DNA from: Zygnema cylindricum
Taxonomy: Eukaryota; Streptophyta; Zygnematophyceae; Zygnematales; Zygnemataceae
Direction: 5' to 3'
Assembly (NCBI GenBank): GCA_037447655.1
Contig: JBBHKE010000708.1
Coordinates: 93,992-157,991, forward strand
Length of the DNA stretch: 64,000 bases
Under the pieces are notes generated by a model. That model was not told the DNA's origin. It made no database searches and saw only the letters and a list, made by a program, of their open reading frames with translations. This document shows, in pieces, positions 24,993 through 35,962 of this stretch (positions are counted from its first letter, which is position 1; each line of letters begins with the position of its first letter). The position numbers and the translations under genes are program-made.

Positions 24993-25737
24993 CAGAGGTC
25001 GCAAACGGTCAACCGAAACCGTGACCGACCGTAAACCGACCGCCCGCGCCGGATCCGGAACTGATTCGGTTGCCAAATTTTGGGGGTCGGGCGGTTACAA
25101 TCGGTTGACTCACCAGGAAAAAAAAAACGGTCAGTTACGGTCGGTCAAACAAAAAACCAAAAAAAATGAAAATTTTGTACTTTTTTTTTCCAACATTATT
25201 GTTCTTTGTACTTTTGGTATCGTGGAAGTACGTGGCATCATGATTAGCGTCGCAAATCTGACACGGTACTGTAGTAAGCTATTTATTTCGCAAATAAAAG
25301 GGAACGCGACAAAGCGTCGCAAATCTGACACGATAGTACACTATTCATTTCGAAAATCTTAGGGAAAGCGACAAAGCGTCTCAAATCTGACACGGTTACA
25401 CAATATTCATTTCGCAAATCTTAGGCAACGCGACAAAGCGTCGCAAATCTGACACAGTAGTACACTATTCATTTCGCAAATCTTAAGGAACGCGACAAAT
25501 CGTAATTATTGGCTTATTCCGTCGTACATTGATTAATTTTGTGCTTTTTCGGTTACGGGCGGGCACGGTTAGTCGCGAAAAATCAAGATTCGGTTAATTT
25601 TTTTTTTCGTAAACGACGGTCGGTTCACGGTTAACAATTTTGGAGCGTGACAAAACTCGGTCGGGCGTCGGTTAGATTTTGAAAAAAAAAAAACGGTCGG
25701 TTTCGGGTATGATTTTTTTTGACTTTTGCGACCTCTG
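24993..25737 (+). mobile_element. hAT-like MITE, CAGAGGTCGC family, copy 2
   Basis: Termini CAGAGGTCGCAAA and TTTTGCGACCTCTG, with a perfect 8-bp target duplication CCGTACCT on both sides. Inside are GGTCGG/CCGACC words, a subterminal GGATCCGGAACTGATTCGG, and four tandem copies of an approximately 60-bp unit containing GACAAAGCGTCGCAAATCTG. No transposase frame, so non-autonomous. Confidence 0.93.
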
Positions 25738-25858
25738 CCGTACCTATTGTCCGATTTTCAATTTAAGACCGTCAATCGGAAGCTGAGAATCTTATCTTTC
25801 ATTCGCAACCGTCAAATCTATAAACTAACATGCTTGTACGGAGAAAAGATGTTTAAAG

Positions 25859-26755
25859 CATAGATGTCCTATGCGCATAAAACGCACGGAGTAAACCACA
25901 GTAACGAATACTACGTTCCGTGCGCATAAAACAATTTCAAACTTTTAAAATTCGTTGGTAAAATGCGTACTTTTTTAACAAGTACTAATAAAAATTTAAA
26001 TATTCAATACCGTAAAAAATCTGATAAACGCAACGAACTTGCGGCGAGCGCCGGAATTTACGGCGTTTCCAACGGCGACTTCCTTCTGAAGACGGAGTGG
26101 AGGACATGAAAATACGCGCCCGCAAATGAAGCAAAACGGCTCAAGGAAGCCGCCATTGGAGACGTCGTAAATTCCGCGGCTCGCCGCTCAGATAAAAATA
26201 CGCGTGCGAGACGCCATAAATTCCGCGGCTCGTCGCTCAGATAAAAATACGCGTGCGAGACGCCATAAATTCCGCGGCTCGTCGCTCACATAAAAATACG
26301 CGTGCGAGACGCCATAAATTCCGCGGCTCGCCGCTCAGATAAAAATACGCGTGCGAGACGCCATAAATTCCGCGGCTCGCCGCTCAGATAAAAATACGCG
26401 TGCGAGACGCCATAAATTCCGCAGCTCGCCGCTCAGATAAAAATACGCGTGCGAGACGCCATAAATTCCGCGGCTCGCAGCTCAGATAAAAATACGCGCG
26501 CACAAATGAAGCAAAACTGAACAAGCGGTGAGCGGCGGAATTTACGGCGTCTCCAACGGCGGCTTCCTTCTGAAGACAGAGTGGAGAACATATTAAAAAT
26601 ACGCGCGCGCAAATGAAGCAAACGTTTTTTTTTTTAATGTCCGTACAATTTCCGTACAGTATGTGACGTACGAATTTTACGAATTGTAAAAAACAAGCGA
26701 ATACTACGTAGTAATCGGAAAAAAAGTCCAAATCCGTACGAATAGGACATCTATG
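25859..26755. mobile_element. hAT-like foldback element with 49-bp tandem repeats
   Basis: Inverted termini CATAGATGTCCTAT and ATAGGACATCTATG are flanked on both sides by GTTTAAAG, a perfect 8-bp duplication. Inside, arms carrying GGCGGAATTTACGGCGTCTCC and its complement flank a 49-bp tandem array. The CATAG terminus is shared with the 457-bp elements at 36255 and 48726. Confidence 0.88.
26168..26498. repeat. 49-bp tandem repeat array
   Basis: The unit ATAAATTCCGCGGCTCGCCG...GCGTGCGAGACGCC (49 bp) is present nearly seven times with one or two base changes per unit. It contains CCGCGG and TACGCGTGCG and is strikingly rich in CpG against the AT-rich surroundings. The array has no unique spacers. 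Confidence 0.95.
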
Positions 26756-26882
26756 GTTTAAAGAGACGAAAAAAACATCAACACTAATAACGATTCACGG
26801 TGCATTTGGCTATTTGCAAATGTTACGATGCGATGTGCCGCTACCCAGCAATGTGACGATATGATTTCGATGTAACGCTCAA

Positions 26883-27573
26883 CAGAGGTCGCAAAAGTCA
26901 AAAAATTTCATACCCGAAACCGACCGTTTTTTTTTTTCAAAATGTGAGTAACCGACGCTCGACCGAGTTTTGTCACGCTCCAAAATTGTTAACCGTTAAC
27001 CGAGCGTCGTTTACGAAAAAAAAAAAAAAACCGAATCTTGATTTTTCGCGACTAACCGTGCCCGCCCGTAACCAGAAAAGTACAAAATTAATGAATGTAC
27101 GACGGAATAAGCCAATAATTACGATTTGACGCGTTCCCTAAGATTTGCGAAATGAATAGTGTTACTACCGTCTCAGATTTGCGACGCTTTGTCGCGTTCC
27201 CTAAGATTTTCGAAATGAATAGTGCAATACCGTGTCAGATTTGCGACGCTTTGTCGCGTTCACTTTGATTTGCGAAATAAATAGCTTACTACAGTACCGT
27301 GTCAGATTTGCGACGCTAATTATGATGTCACGTACTTCCACGATGCCAAAGAGTACAAAGTACAAGAATGTTGGATTATAGGGACAGTACAAAATTTTCT
27401 TTTTTTTTGGTTTTTTGGTTGACCGACCGTAACCGGCCGTTTTTTTTTCCTGGTGAATCAACCGACCGTAACCGCCCGACCCCCAAAATTTGGCAACCGA
27501 ATCCGTTCCGGATCCGGCGCGGGCGGTCGGTTTACGGTCGGTCACGGTTTCGGTTGACCGTTTGCGACCTCTG
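26883..27573 (-). mobile_element. hAT-like MITE, CAGAGGTCGC family, copy 3
   Basis: Termini CAGAGGTCGCAAAAG and CGTTTGCGACCTCTG, with a perfect 8-bp duplication ACGCTCAA. It is the same family as the copy at 24993 but inserted in the opposite orientation. It has three copies of the approximately 60-bp internal unit and is 691 bp long. Confidence 0.93.
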
Positions 27574-27689
27574 ACGCTCAATACTATAGTACGCTATGTA
27601 CATCGGGAAATCGTTTCGATGCGTACGGACAAAGGTCAGACCCTAAAATCCTTAATGTAAACCCTCAAAGCTTTAAATTCTAAGCCTGA

Positions 27690-27955
27690 GTCGGAGGGGA
27701 TGGGAGGAGGGGAGGAGCGAGGAGGGAGGAGGGAGGGGGGAGGAGGGAGGAGGGAGGAAGGAGGGAGGAGGGTGTAGGGAGGAGGGAGGAGGGAGGAGGG
27801 AGGAGGGAGGAGGGAGGAGGGAGGAGGGAGGAGGGAGGAAGGAGGAGGGAGGAGGGAGGAGGGAGGAGGGAAGAGGGAGGAAGGAGGAGGAGAGAGGTTG
27901 AGAGAGGGGGAGAGGGAGGGAGAAAGAGGGGGGCGAAGGGAGACAACTCTCATCA
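27690..27955. repeat. GGGAGGA minisatellite
   Basis: About 260 bases of GAGGGAG/GGAGGGAGGA heptamer-like units, purine-only on the plus strand. More G/A-rich and C/T-rich runs continue to 28165. Confidence 0.95.
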
Positions 27956-28689
27956 CTCTTCACCTGTTCCTCCCTCGTTCTCCCCCTCCTTCCCTCCCTC
28001 CTTCCTCCCTCCCTCCCCCCCCTCGAGGGACTAGGGTTTTTTAAAGCTTTAGGTTTATAATCGACGTTTAGGGGGAGAGAGAGGCCGAGGGGGAGTGAGA
28101 GGCAGCGAGAGGGCGAGGGAGGGAGAGAGAGGGAGAAAGAGAGCAATAAGGCCTCACCCTCTCTCCCTCCCCCCATCCCTCCCCCTCTCACTACAAGCAC
28201 ATCACAAGATAAACCTTTCATTACGCTTCATTTTCTCTAAGAAAATGGACTTGCTCAAGATCGATTCTATTTTTTTTTTACTTTGCCTCGAAACTTACCA
28301 AATTTTATCCCACTATATGCATTACAGGGGTGTGCATTCTAGCCCCGTAAAAATCACAAGGAAAAACTACATTCGCCCTATGCATGAACCTTAGTTGTTA
28401 GTTGTTTGACAATACTTAGTCGCCCGCATTCTTGAGCAAAAAGATAGAATTATCGTTTCGTCATTCCAATGTTGAGATTGGATCAATATGTCACCATGGT
28501 TACTTGTTTTCAATATTGAGGAAAAAATGGCTCCCATCGAACGAAAGGCGTTAAACCCCAAAGTATTTGCAACACTTGTAGAGTTAGCAACACTCTCATG
28601 TGAGTGGTTACAACAATTGGAGGTTGTGTATTTCCTCAAATATTTGGACCTATAACCGTATGAAGAATTGAATACTTACTGTTTCACAA

Positions 28690-29090
28690 AGGTGGGTATC
28701 GAGGACCTTTTGCCGATATTCGATATATATCGAATTTCAGGTACCCGATAATCGATATATCGCTTCGATATATCGAAAACCAGATTATCGCGATATATCG
28801 CCAATATATCGAGGATTTATTTTTTATTTATTTTTCCCATTTTTTTTTAAAAAAACACCCCCCCCCCCCCCCCCCACAGAGCGCGCGCCGGGGGGGGGGG
28901 GGGGGGGTATCCGTACGATTTATCGTACAAATTTCCGTACTCGAACTGTACGGACACCCAGTTTTTGCAATATATATCGCGATAATTTATGTTGGTCCCG
29001 GTACGATATATCGAGGAATCTGCTCGATCGATATTCGATATATCGAATATCGAAATTATCGCGATATGAATTTACCCGATACCCAACACT
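28690..29090. mobile_element. Putative MITE rich in CGATATATCG, with central poly-C/poly-G hairpin
   Basis: The ends read GGTGGGTATCG and CGATACCCAACAC, an imperfect inverted repeat. Both arms are packed with GATATATCG words. The centre holds 18 C, 14 other bases and 18 G. No clear target duplication was found, so classification as a transposon is tentative. Confidence 0.5.
28858..28907. repeat. 18-C / 18-G homopolymer hairpin
   Basis: Eighteen C (28858-28875), the loop ACAGAGCGCGCGCC, then eighteen G (28890-28907). The arms are perfectly complementary and equal in length. Confidence 0.9.
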
Positions 29091-29139
29091 ACAAAAATGG
29101 ATTTGCCAAAACTTCAATTTTTGGACGCCATTAGATCGT

Positions 29140-29290
29140 TGTTCCATTGAGCGAAGAAAATTGGAAACGCTATATGCGGTCTCTCTATAATATACGCGCA
29201 TTATAAGATACAGTATGAGTACAACATGAGAAATTGACATATAGCTTTTCTAATTGTGTTCGACTGTTCGCACATGTGAACCACAGTTAC
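29140..29290. mobile_element. Palindromic 150-bp MITE
   Basis: GGAAACGCTATATGCGG in the left half and GACATATAGCTTTTCTAATTG plus GTTCGCACATGTGAACCA in the right half match the family at 2085 and 60617. It lies about 200 bases upstream of the mutarotase-like gene. Confidence 0.65.
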
Positions 29291-29504
29291 TGTTTCGTAA
29301 TCATTGCATAGAAAATGTTTTTTTCTGCAAAATGTGCGAGCACAGTACAGAACTGTACTGTACTGTGTACTGTGTACTGTGTTCTATCGGAATGCTCGCA
29401 CGGTATACGTATTTTTCCGCACTTTTAGAACATAGCCTTCAGTACTGTACAGACTGTAGCTGTACTCTGCAGCATTCAAGCAGCAAGCTGGCTGGAAGTA
29501 GAAA

Positions 29505-32500
29505 ATGGCTTCCCAAGGTCTTCATCTGTACAGCCGTTCGATTGACCAAGCACTTCCTTGTAGGCTTCCTTCACAAGTAGCTACTGTTTCAAATATTTCA
29601 TCCTCAAGTTTTAATGCGTCTACGATATCGTTTATGAAACTAGTGACCGTTCTGCACCAAAATAGAAAAGCATGGAAAACTCTAAAAGCTTCTGGCATTG
29701 CTTCACCATCAGCAGATTATCCATCAGCAAAAGTAGAAAGGAAAGGAGTTTCGGAAGAATCAATCATATCAGAGGAAAAGGTTTTGGATGACGCGACAGA
29801 ATCTTCGCCGGAATCTGAATCTGATTCTGGATTGACAGAATCGAATCGTTTACAAGAAAGATTTGGTAACGATTCTTTGAGTTTTGCTGCTGCTTCTGGA
29901 CTTATAGTGGCTCAACTAAGTGTTTCAAATGGCTCTAAAGTTAAAGTGGTTATCAACGAAGCTCGAGTCACTTCATTTAGAACTAAAATGTGGCATAAAG
30001 GATATGAGGAAGTACTTTTTGCAACAGCTTCCGATCCTGAAGAAGCGGAAACTCGATTAATTGGAGGAGTTGTACCTCTTTTGGAGAACCATGGAGGAGC
30101 AACATACCGACCAAAATGGAGGGTTGTAGATGCAAGTAGCGAAGGCCAGGAATGGGTTCAGGTAAACAGCACAACTATAACAGTGTGTACTCTGAGCGTT
30201 AGAGTTATTGCTGTTAGAGTTATTTACTCTAATTTCAGTTCGTGTTTTTTTGACTCAAAATCACAGATTGTTGTTAATAATATAATGAGCCACATTGCAT
30301 AACAAAATTTAGTGTGGTTAACTCTCAAAAATTGTTGACAATATAATTAAATAGAGATGGGTGGTGTAGTGTACACCGTGTATAGTGATTTGTGTCAAAG
30401 AATTATTAACGTGGGGTTTATATTAGTGTTATCAATTTTAACTCATTAGGAATGACGTGGCTGGTTTTGAACCGTTTAAAGAATTAGCGCTTAAGAAAAA
30501 GACAATTAGTGTCATTGACGCTATTTTAGGTTGGGGCACCATTATAGTGTGATTGACGCTAGTAATGGTACACGGTGTACTGTTCGGTGCACCGTCGATA
30601 CCAGAGTTATTCACTCTGTATTGAGTGCGTGTTTTTTTGACTAAAAATCATAAATTAAGTAGCACTTTTTACTTGCGTGGCCCGTGATGAACCACATTGC
30701 AAAACATAATTTAGTTTGGTTAATTCTCATAAATTTTGTGAACAATAATAATTCACTAACTCAAATAGCGATGGGCGGTGTATTGCACTGCCCACTGTTT
30801 CATCTTATCCCTGTTTTAGCCTTTCTCACAAGTAGCAGAAAGACCTGTTTTGGATAGAATCCTGTGGATGACATATGGTCCTTGTCTATGTCAAAGAACG
30901 TTATGTTTTAAACCCTGCCAAAATCTCCATCCCGCTCTCCCTCCCCCCCTGCTTCCGCCGACCTCTCCCTCCCTCCCAAAAAAAAATTAGTAGCGAGGAA
31001 ACAAACTCTTGTTTATAGAGTTTTCCGTGTTTTTGGAATATTTTAATTCAGTCGAAAGAAATATATATTGATTTTCACCTATTAAGTGAAACACTATTTA
31101 AAAGCAACAGGCACAAATAATCGATTTAATACCTTTCCTCACAATATGCCTATCATTTGTTAATTTTTATGTTTGTGTAACCATCTACACTAAATTCACA
31201 CGTCAACAAACACGTCACTTGGCTTTTCCAACTTGTGAACAAATCAACTTGCTTGATGTTAGCCTTCAATTTGTCAAAAAGAATAAAAAGTTGTTTTTTG
31301 TTGGCTCTATTAAGCTATCAAATGATTTAGTCAAAAAGATGTGACAATTATGTGTCAAGTACGCAAACAAATGACTGATCATTTTTTTGTTGATTTAGTA
31401 ATCCGTTTCTATTCCTGAAGTCGGGCTTGAGAATTTCACGAGAGTGATGATGATCATGATCTTGATGATGGAAATGGGACAACAATACATCAATTTAATT
31501 GCAAATTTGAAATGTCATTGATCACCACCATTGATCAGAAACGTGAACAAGTTGAAATAACAAGAAGCATTTTATGTACATCATTAATGAAATCTATACT
31601 GAGATAAAGATTACCTGAAAAGAACAAACATGTCACAAACATTAAATAACAATGCTGATTGAGGGAGTTTTAAAGCTGAACTATCATACATTGCATAATC
31701 CAGTTGATGGAATCAGAAAAGGAATAGTTAGTTACGAGCACACGTTTAAGGATCATGTTTGTGTGGCTTTCAGATATGTGTTTTATTATCGCTCCTTTTA
31801 TTATTTGATTAGTAGAAATGTAAAACCAGTTTAGTCCACGCTTGGACCTCTGCATATACAATCTCGTTGAAATTCACTGTTGTTTTGTTTTTCATTATTC
31901 GTCCATCCAAATGTTTTATCACGTTATTTCTCTGAGCACTATTAAGCTTAAGGCAGATGTTTTTTAACACCATCAGTGTGTTATGGTGTAGCCATACCTT
32001 ATGTTTGCCGCTAGTCTTTGCCAGTAAATACAAAGAACACCTTTAACACTAAATAGAAACTATAAAATCTAAATTTCAAACTTGCTACTGTGAACTCTTG
32101 CAATGACCTTAACAAATTCATATGTAGGCAAAAAATATTTTTGACCGGATGGGGTCCAGTGGTATATCTGTCATTCTAATAACAAAATAATGAAATTTTT
32201 ACAAGCTTTGTATAACATGTTTGCAAAAGGGGGCTTTAAACAGAGGAACTCCGTCTGGCCAACGAAGGTTGGGAGCTCTGCGGCGCTACTATTCTAAACA
32301 GTTGGTCTAAATGTATGTTGGACTGCATTAGCCTGGGCATGTCTTGTTTAAAAGTCAAACTTTTTTGAGTCACATTAGAGCCGGCTAATATTTATCGAAT
32401 CTAATCAGATTGATTGGGATTTGTTAATTCTATAGCACTTAACCCTTCAGCATGTGTGTCAAAAGGGGAAACACAGTTGGATTGGCTACTGATTCAACAT

Positions 32501-34096
32501 CTTGACATTTTATTGCTAATTATCCGTAATTATCTGCCTTCGTGTTATTTATTAATTGAAAGGTGTCATTTGTGCCTTGACAGGTGATTTTGGAGCCCGT
32601 GGAACCATCGACTATGCCTTTATCAGTGGAGGGCTCTGAGCTCTCTTGGCAATTGGCTTTTGTTCTCACTCAAGACGCTTTAGGAATTGTACTTTCTGCG
32701 GAAAATAACGGCAGTAAAACTTTTTCATTTACTGCCTCGGTCGCGTCACATATTTCTGTCAACGCTGCAGATGGAACATATTTGACCGGTCTCAGGACCT
32801 CAAAATATCTCACAGGATCTCGAGAAGGTCCTTTGCGGCAGGTACAGAATCAGAAAGGTTGGGGGTTTTGGTCAACTCCAGTCAATGATGCTAACGAGAA
32901 GAGTGAAAGTGAAAGGTTTTCCAGCAGCGGAAGGACGGCAGATAAATCTGGAAACGAGGGTAATAGTGTGAGTGAAGGAAGGGAGAAGAGGAGATCAGGG
33001 AGCAGTAGAGATCAGCAAAGTGGCGATGAGATGATTTCGGAGAGCTTCAAAGCAACTCTTGCAGGTCTCCAGACGCCCTCAAGAACTCGATGGTCTGATG
33101 TGGAAAAGGTCGAAAAAGAGGAGTACTCTTGTTTGCGTGGACCTTTGGAGAGACTTTATCGGGATGCCCCTTTTGGAGTCACTTTGTTAGATCGGGTAAG
33201 ATTCCGATTTTCATTGCCCTGGATGAATAAAGCTGTGGATAAAGTTTTTTTTGTAGAACGGTAAAATTGACAAGTTTTTGCAACAAGGTATCGACTTTTC
33301 TCTACACCGCCCATCGCAATTAGAGTAAGTGAATTTTAATGATAACCCTTCGTTAGAACCAACCACACTAATCTTGCCACGTGGCTCATTATGGGCCACT
33401 CACCTAAATAGTGTTATCGACACTAATTCATGATGTTGGGTCAAAAAAACACTCACTCAAATTAGAGTCATTAGCTTTAATAGCAATAGGTAATGTACAC
33501 CGTGAATGGCTATTAGCCTTGATAAGACTAATTCGGTGCCGGTTTTTTCTGCCCCCTGATCATTAAATACTGTTGATAGCACTAATTGTTTTTTTTCTTT
33601 TACGTTAATTCTTTAAACGGTTAAAAATCACCCACGACATTCGGAACTGAATTACAAAAATACTAATAGAAACACCACATTAATAATCTCTTTATACTAA
33701 CAGCGATTCACAGTGTACTTTCCTTAACTCCATGCTTGATGGGGTTGTGAGAGTCCCACAAATTGAACCCAGTTTTGAAAAAAAATCGGATAATAAGCCT
33801 TATCGATTCTATCTCGTCTCTTACGACTTTTGTCGGAAAAAACTAAAAGTTTAAATCGGTTCATTTTTGTGTGATGGAAAACTTTGCAGGGAAAACGAAG
33901 AGCATTTGAGGTGGACAGACGGGGTTTCGAGGACCTTGTAGTGAATATTTTGGGGAAAAAGACGAAAATGGGTGGAGATTGGGACAGAGTTGTCTGTTTA
34001 ACCTCGAGAACCACGAGGGAAAGGAAAGAGTTACAACCGGGACAAAAGTGGGAAGGAGGTTTTTTGATCAGAAATAGAGGGGCACCAGATTCGTAA
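29505..34096 (+). CDS. Plastid galactose-mutarotase-like protein, probable NDH subcomplex B subunit (PNSB2-like)
   Basis: Three exons join in phase: 29505-30161, 32584-33195 and 33890-34096 (TAA), giving 491 residues. Residues 1-50 are Ser-rich and low in acidic residues, like a plastid transit peptide; 80-115 form an acidic linker. A beta-rich domain follows, with LSVSNGSKVKVVINEARVTS, GYEEVLFATAS, SELSWQLAFVLTQDALGIVL, VASHISVNAADGTYLTGL and, at the end, RRAFEVDRRGFEDLVV followed by LQPGQKWEGGF. This layout resembles the aldose-1-epimerase-like NDH subcomplex B subunits of plants, which are structural and serve PSI cyclic electron flow. I cannot see the catalytic His/Glu pair of true mutarotases. 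Residues 265-360 include a Ser/Glu-rich insertion. Alternative: a glucose-6-phosphate 1-epimerase relative. Fold likely; subunit identity less sure. Confidence 0.62.
30185..30782. mobile_element. Three MITEs in tandem in intron 1 of the mutarotase-like gene
   Basis: Three elements lie almost end to end: about 30185-30368 (ending GATGGGTGGTGTA), 30372-30579 (TACACCGTGTATAGTG to GTAATGGTACACGGTGTA) and 30589-30782 (TGCACCGTCGATACC to TAGCGATGGGCGGTGTA). The first begins about 20 bases after the splice donor. All carry the ATTAGTGTT or TTAGAGTTA arms of the TA-flanked families. Confidence 0.7.
33303..33498. mobile_element. TACACCGCCCATCGC MITE in intron 2 of the mutarotase-like gene
   Basis: The left end is TACACCGCCCATCGCAATTAG and the right end AATAGCAATAGGTAATGTA. 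The inside carries GCCACGTGGCTCATTATGGG. It abuts the next element directly. Confidence 0.75.
33495..33717. mobile_element. TACACCGTGAATGG MITE in intron 2 of the mutarotase-like gene
   Basis: Runs from TACACCGTGAATGGCTATTAG to CTAACAGCGATTCACAGTGTA. It shares its first TA with the end of the preceding MITE, so the two together make up most of this 694-base intron. Confidence 0.75.
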
Positions 34097-34875
34097 ACCG
34101 GTATATCAATTGTTGTGAATTATGCGATCCAATTATTACTCAAAGCATCTCAAGATCGAGCCAATTTCACGGTTTTTAGGTTTCGGCTACAAATGATAGA
34201 ATTAGGTGTTAGTATTTTAAGTTTATCACTGTGAAGTTTATTACTGGAAGATTGTTACTGTAAGATTGTTACTGTTAAGTTTATTCAGTGGCATTTGGTA
34301 CAAATTGAAGAATGGATTGTTTTAAACTGGTCGTATGTTAAAACGTTTTATCCTCACTGCAGTCAAACTCAAGACGGATGGAAGAGAGTACTACCCTCAA
34401 AAACCCTAAAAATGTCCAGTTTGAAACTGTCGATGTATATGAATGAAAGTATATCTCAGTTGTATGGGAAGGAAAATCAACGCATCTTGACAGTTTAAAT
34501 CACTTTTTCGTCAAAAAACAGATGAGTTTTTCAAACAATAACGGGGCATTTGTAGTCTTACCTCTATCGTCTACTCGGACATACTCTGTTGAGAAAAAAA
34601 CAAACAAAAAAAAAACTAGACAAAACAATAGGATGATGTATTCGTCATTGTTGTGAGAAACTGTCCACATTGTTTGCTAATAAGATCATATGAAATCTTA
34701 TGTTCACTCCAACCGGTACCATAAACTGAGTATGTTTTTTGTACGGACATGTTTGACAAGCCAGTAAAGAAGCCTAGATATGACATTTGGTGCATAGACA
34801 CTTTAACCAAGGGTTAACTGGTTATCTTTTTCAGTTTTCTCTCCAGTTACTACCATTTTGTGTGGTTACACCTAA

Positions 34876-35603
34876 GGGTGAAGTTCCATCAAGCGAAAAG
34901 TGGCGTTTCTAACAGAAATCCGCGACTCTCCGTACCAGATCGTACCGCCTATTTTGTTTTTATACGAAAACCAACATTACAGAGAATCTTGCCGAGACTC
35001 TCCGGAGGTCTTGGAGGTAATACCGGCCGTCGGATGTTCATCTGCGATGAGTTCGCTTCAATTTTCTCTGTTAGACTCAACCCACCTCGACGAGGTGGGT
35101 TGGCATACACAGAAAAAAAAAATTGTGACACGGTGGACAATTAAGCTACGTGTCATGATTGAAAACCAACGAAAAATCTAAAGATTTGCACATGACACGC
35201 GGTTTCCAAAATATAACCGAAAATAAAAACGAAATTTCGTAACACTCCCTCGTCACGCTATTTTCGGTAACTTTTGTTCGTCACACTATTTCTCTCAAAG
35301 GACTTTCGTTTTGTTCGAAAGCTAAAACCCTAAAAAATGAGCTGGGGTGCAGACTAGCGTCTGCAAAAGTTTTGTCGTATTATTACTTCGTACGCAGGTA
35401 CACGGTACACACGTCAAGATTTGAAGTTAAGTTTGTCGGTGCTAAAAATCTGAAAGATATTCAATATCGGATCGTAGCTTGCGTGGCGCCAATCAATTTA
35501 AAACACGTGGCTTACAAACTCTACGTGATGGAACTTCGGCTCAATCAACCCGGTCTGTAGAGTTTGCCGTACAATTACAGAAACGTATGATGGAACTTCA
35601 CCC
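34876..35603. mobile_element. PIF/Harbinger-like MITE, GGGTGAAGTTCCATCA family, copy 1
   Basis: Termini GGGTGAAGTTCCATCA and TGATGGAACTTCACCC are perfect inverted repeats flanked by TAA on both sides. A 3-bp TTA/TAA duplication is the Harbinger signature. The 728-bp element matches, in inverted orientation, the copy at 46850. No transposase. Confidence 0.9.
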
Positions 35604-35605
35604 TA

Positions 35606-35765
35606 ATTCAAATGCGTGAAAACAACTGAAAACCCCATATATGTGGTTTACCTACATACAATACGCGGATTATACCGCATAATGTGTGTAAAATCGGGTC
35701 ATCGCATATAGCGTTTCCAATTTTTTTCTCATAGAAAGTCGTGCATCGTTTAAACTGCGGAAATT
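35606..35765. mobile_element. Palindromic 150-bp MITE
   Basis: TTCAAATGCGTGAAAACAAC with CCCATATATGTGGTTTACC and a right arm GCATATAGCGTTTCCAAT. It begins directly beside the 3' TAA of the Harbinger-like element. Confidence 0.7.
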
Positions 35766-35962
35766 AAGGCAATGTTTGAACTGGAGCTAAAACCGGTTTT
35801 AACCTCCAAACACTAAAACCCTAAAAACGTTCTGCCCGCAACACTTAGCAACATCGATATCTTTCCAACAATAAAAACGTTAAAACTCCTGTAAAACCAT
35901 TCAACAACCTAACCACGTTCTTTCATTTGAACCCCCCTACGCCTTGGGAGAATGCTTACTTC

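Larger units (their letters stand above)
24928..26803. mobile_element. Palindromic TACACCGTG MITE interrupted by two other elements
   Basis: The outer element starts TACACCGTGTATCAC, continues with TTTTTTCGCCACTTAAAACA, and ends CTAATAACGATTCACGGTGCA. Its body is split twice. At 24993 a hAT-like MITE of 745 bp entered, duplicating CCGTACCT. At 25859 an 897-bp foldback element entered, duplicating GTTTAAAG. Removing both and one copy of each duplication leaves an element of about 215-220 bp, the size of intact relatives. Confidence 0.85.
24538..29504. other. Intergenic region between TRM7 and the mutarotase-like gene
   Basis: No supported gene. The TRM7 5' flank lies at the left. Then comes a nested transposon cluster (24928-26803), a further hAT-like MITE (26883-27573), a GGA minisatellite (27690-27950), pyrimidine and purine runs to 28165, and an element rich in CGATATATCG words around a poly-C/poly-G hairpin (about 28690-29090). 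A 150-bp palindromic MITE (29140-29290) and a GTACTGT repeat (29344-29395) end it. Short frames at 28391-28639 and 29254-29580 have no recognised family. Confidence 0.6.

Noticed and set aside
26168-26498. CRISPR-like array
   Set aside because: The 49-bp units are contiguous with no unique spacers, and the host is eukaryotic.
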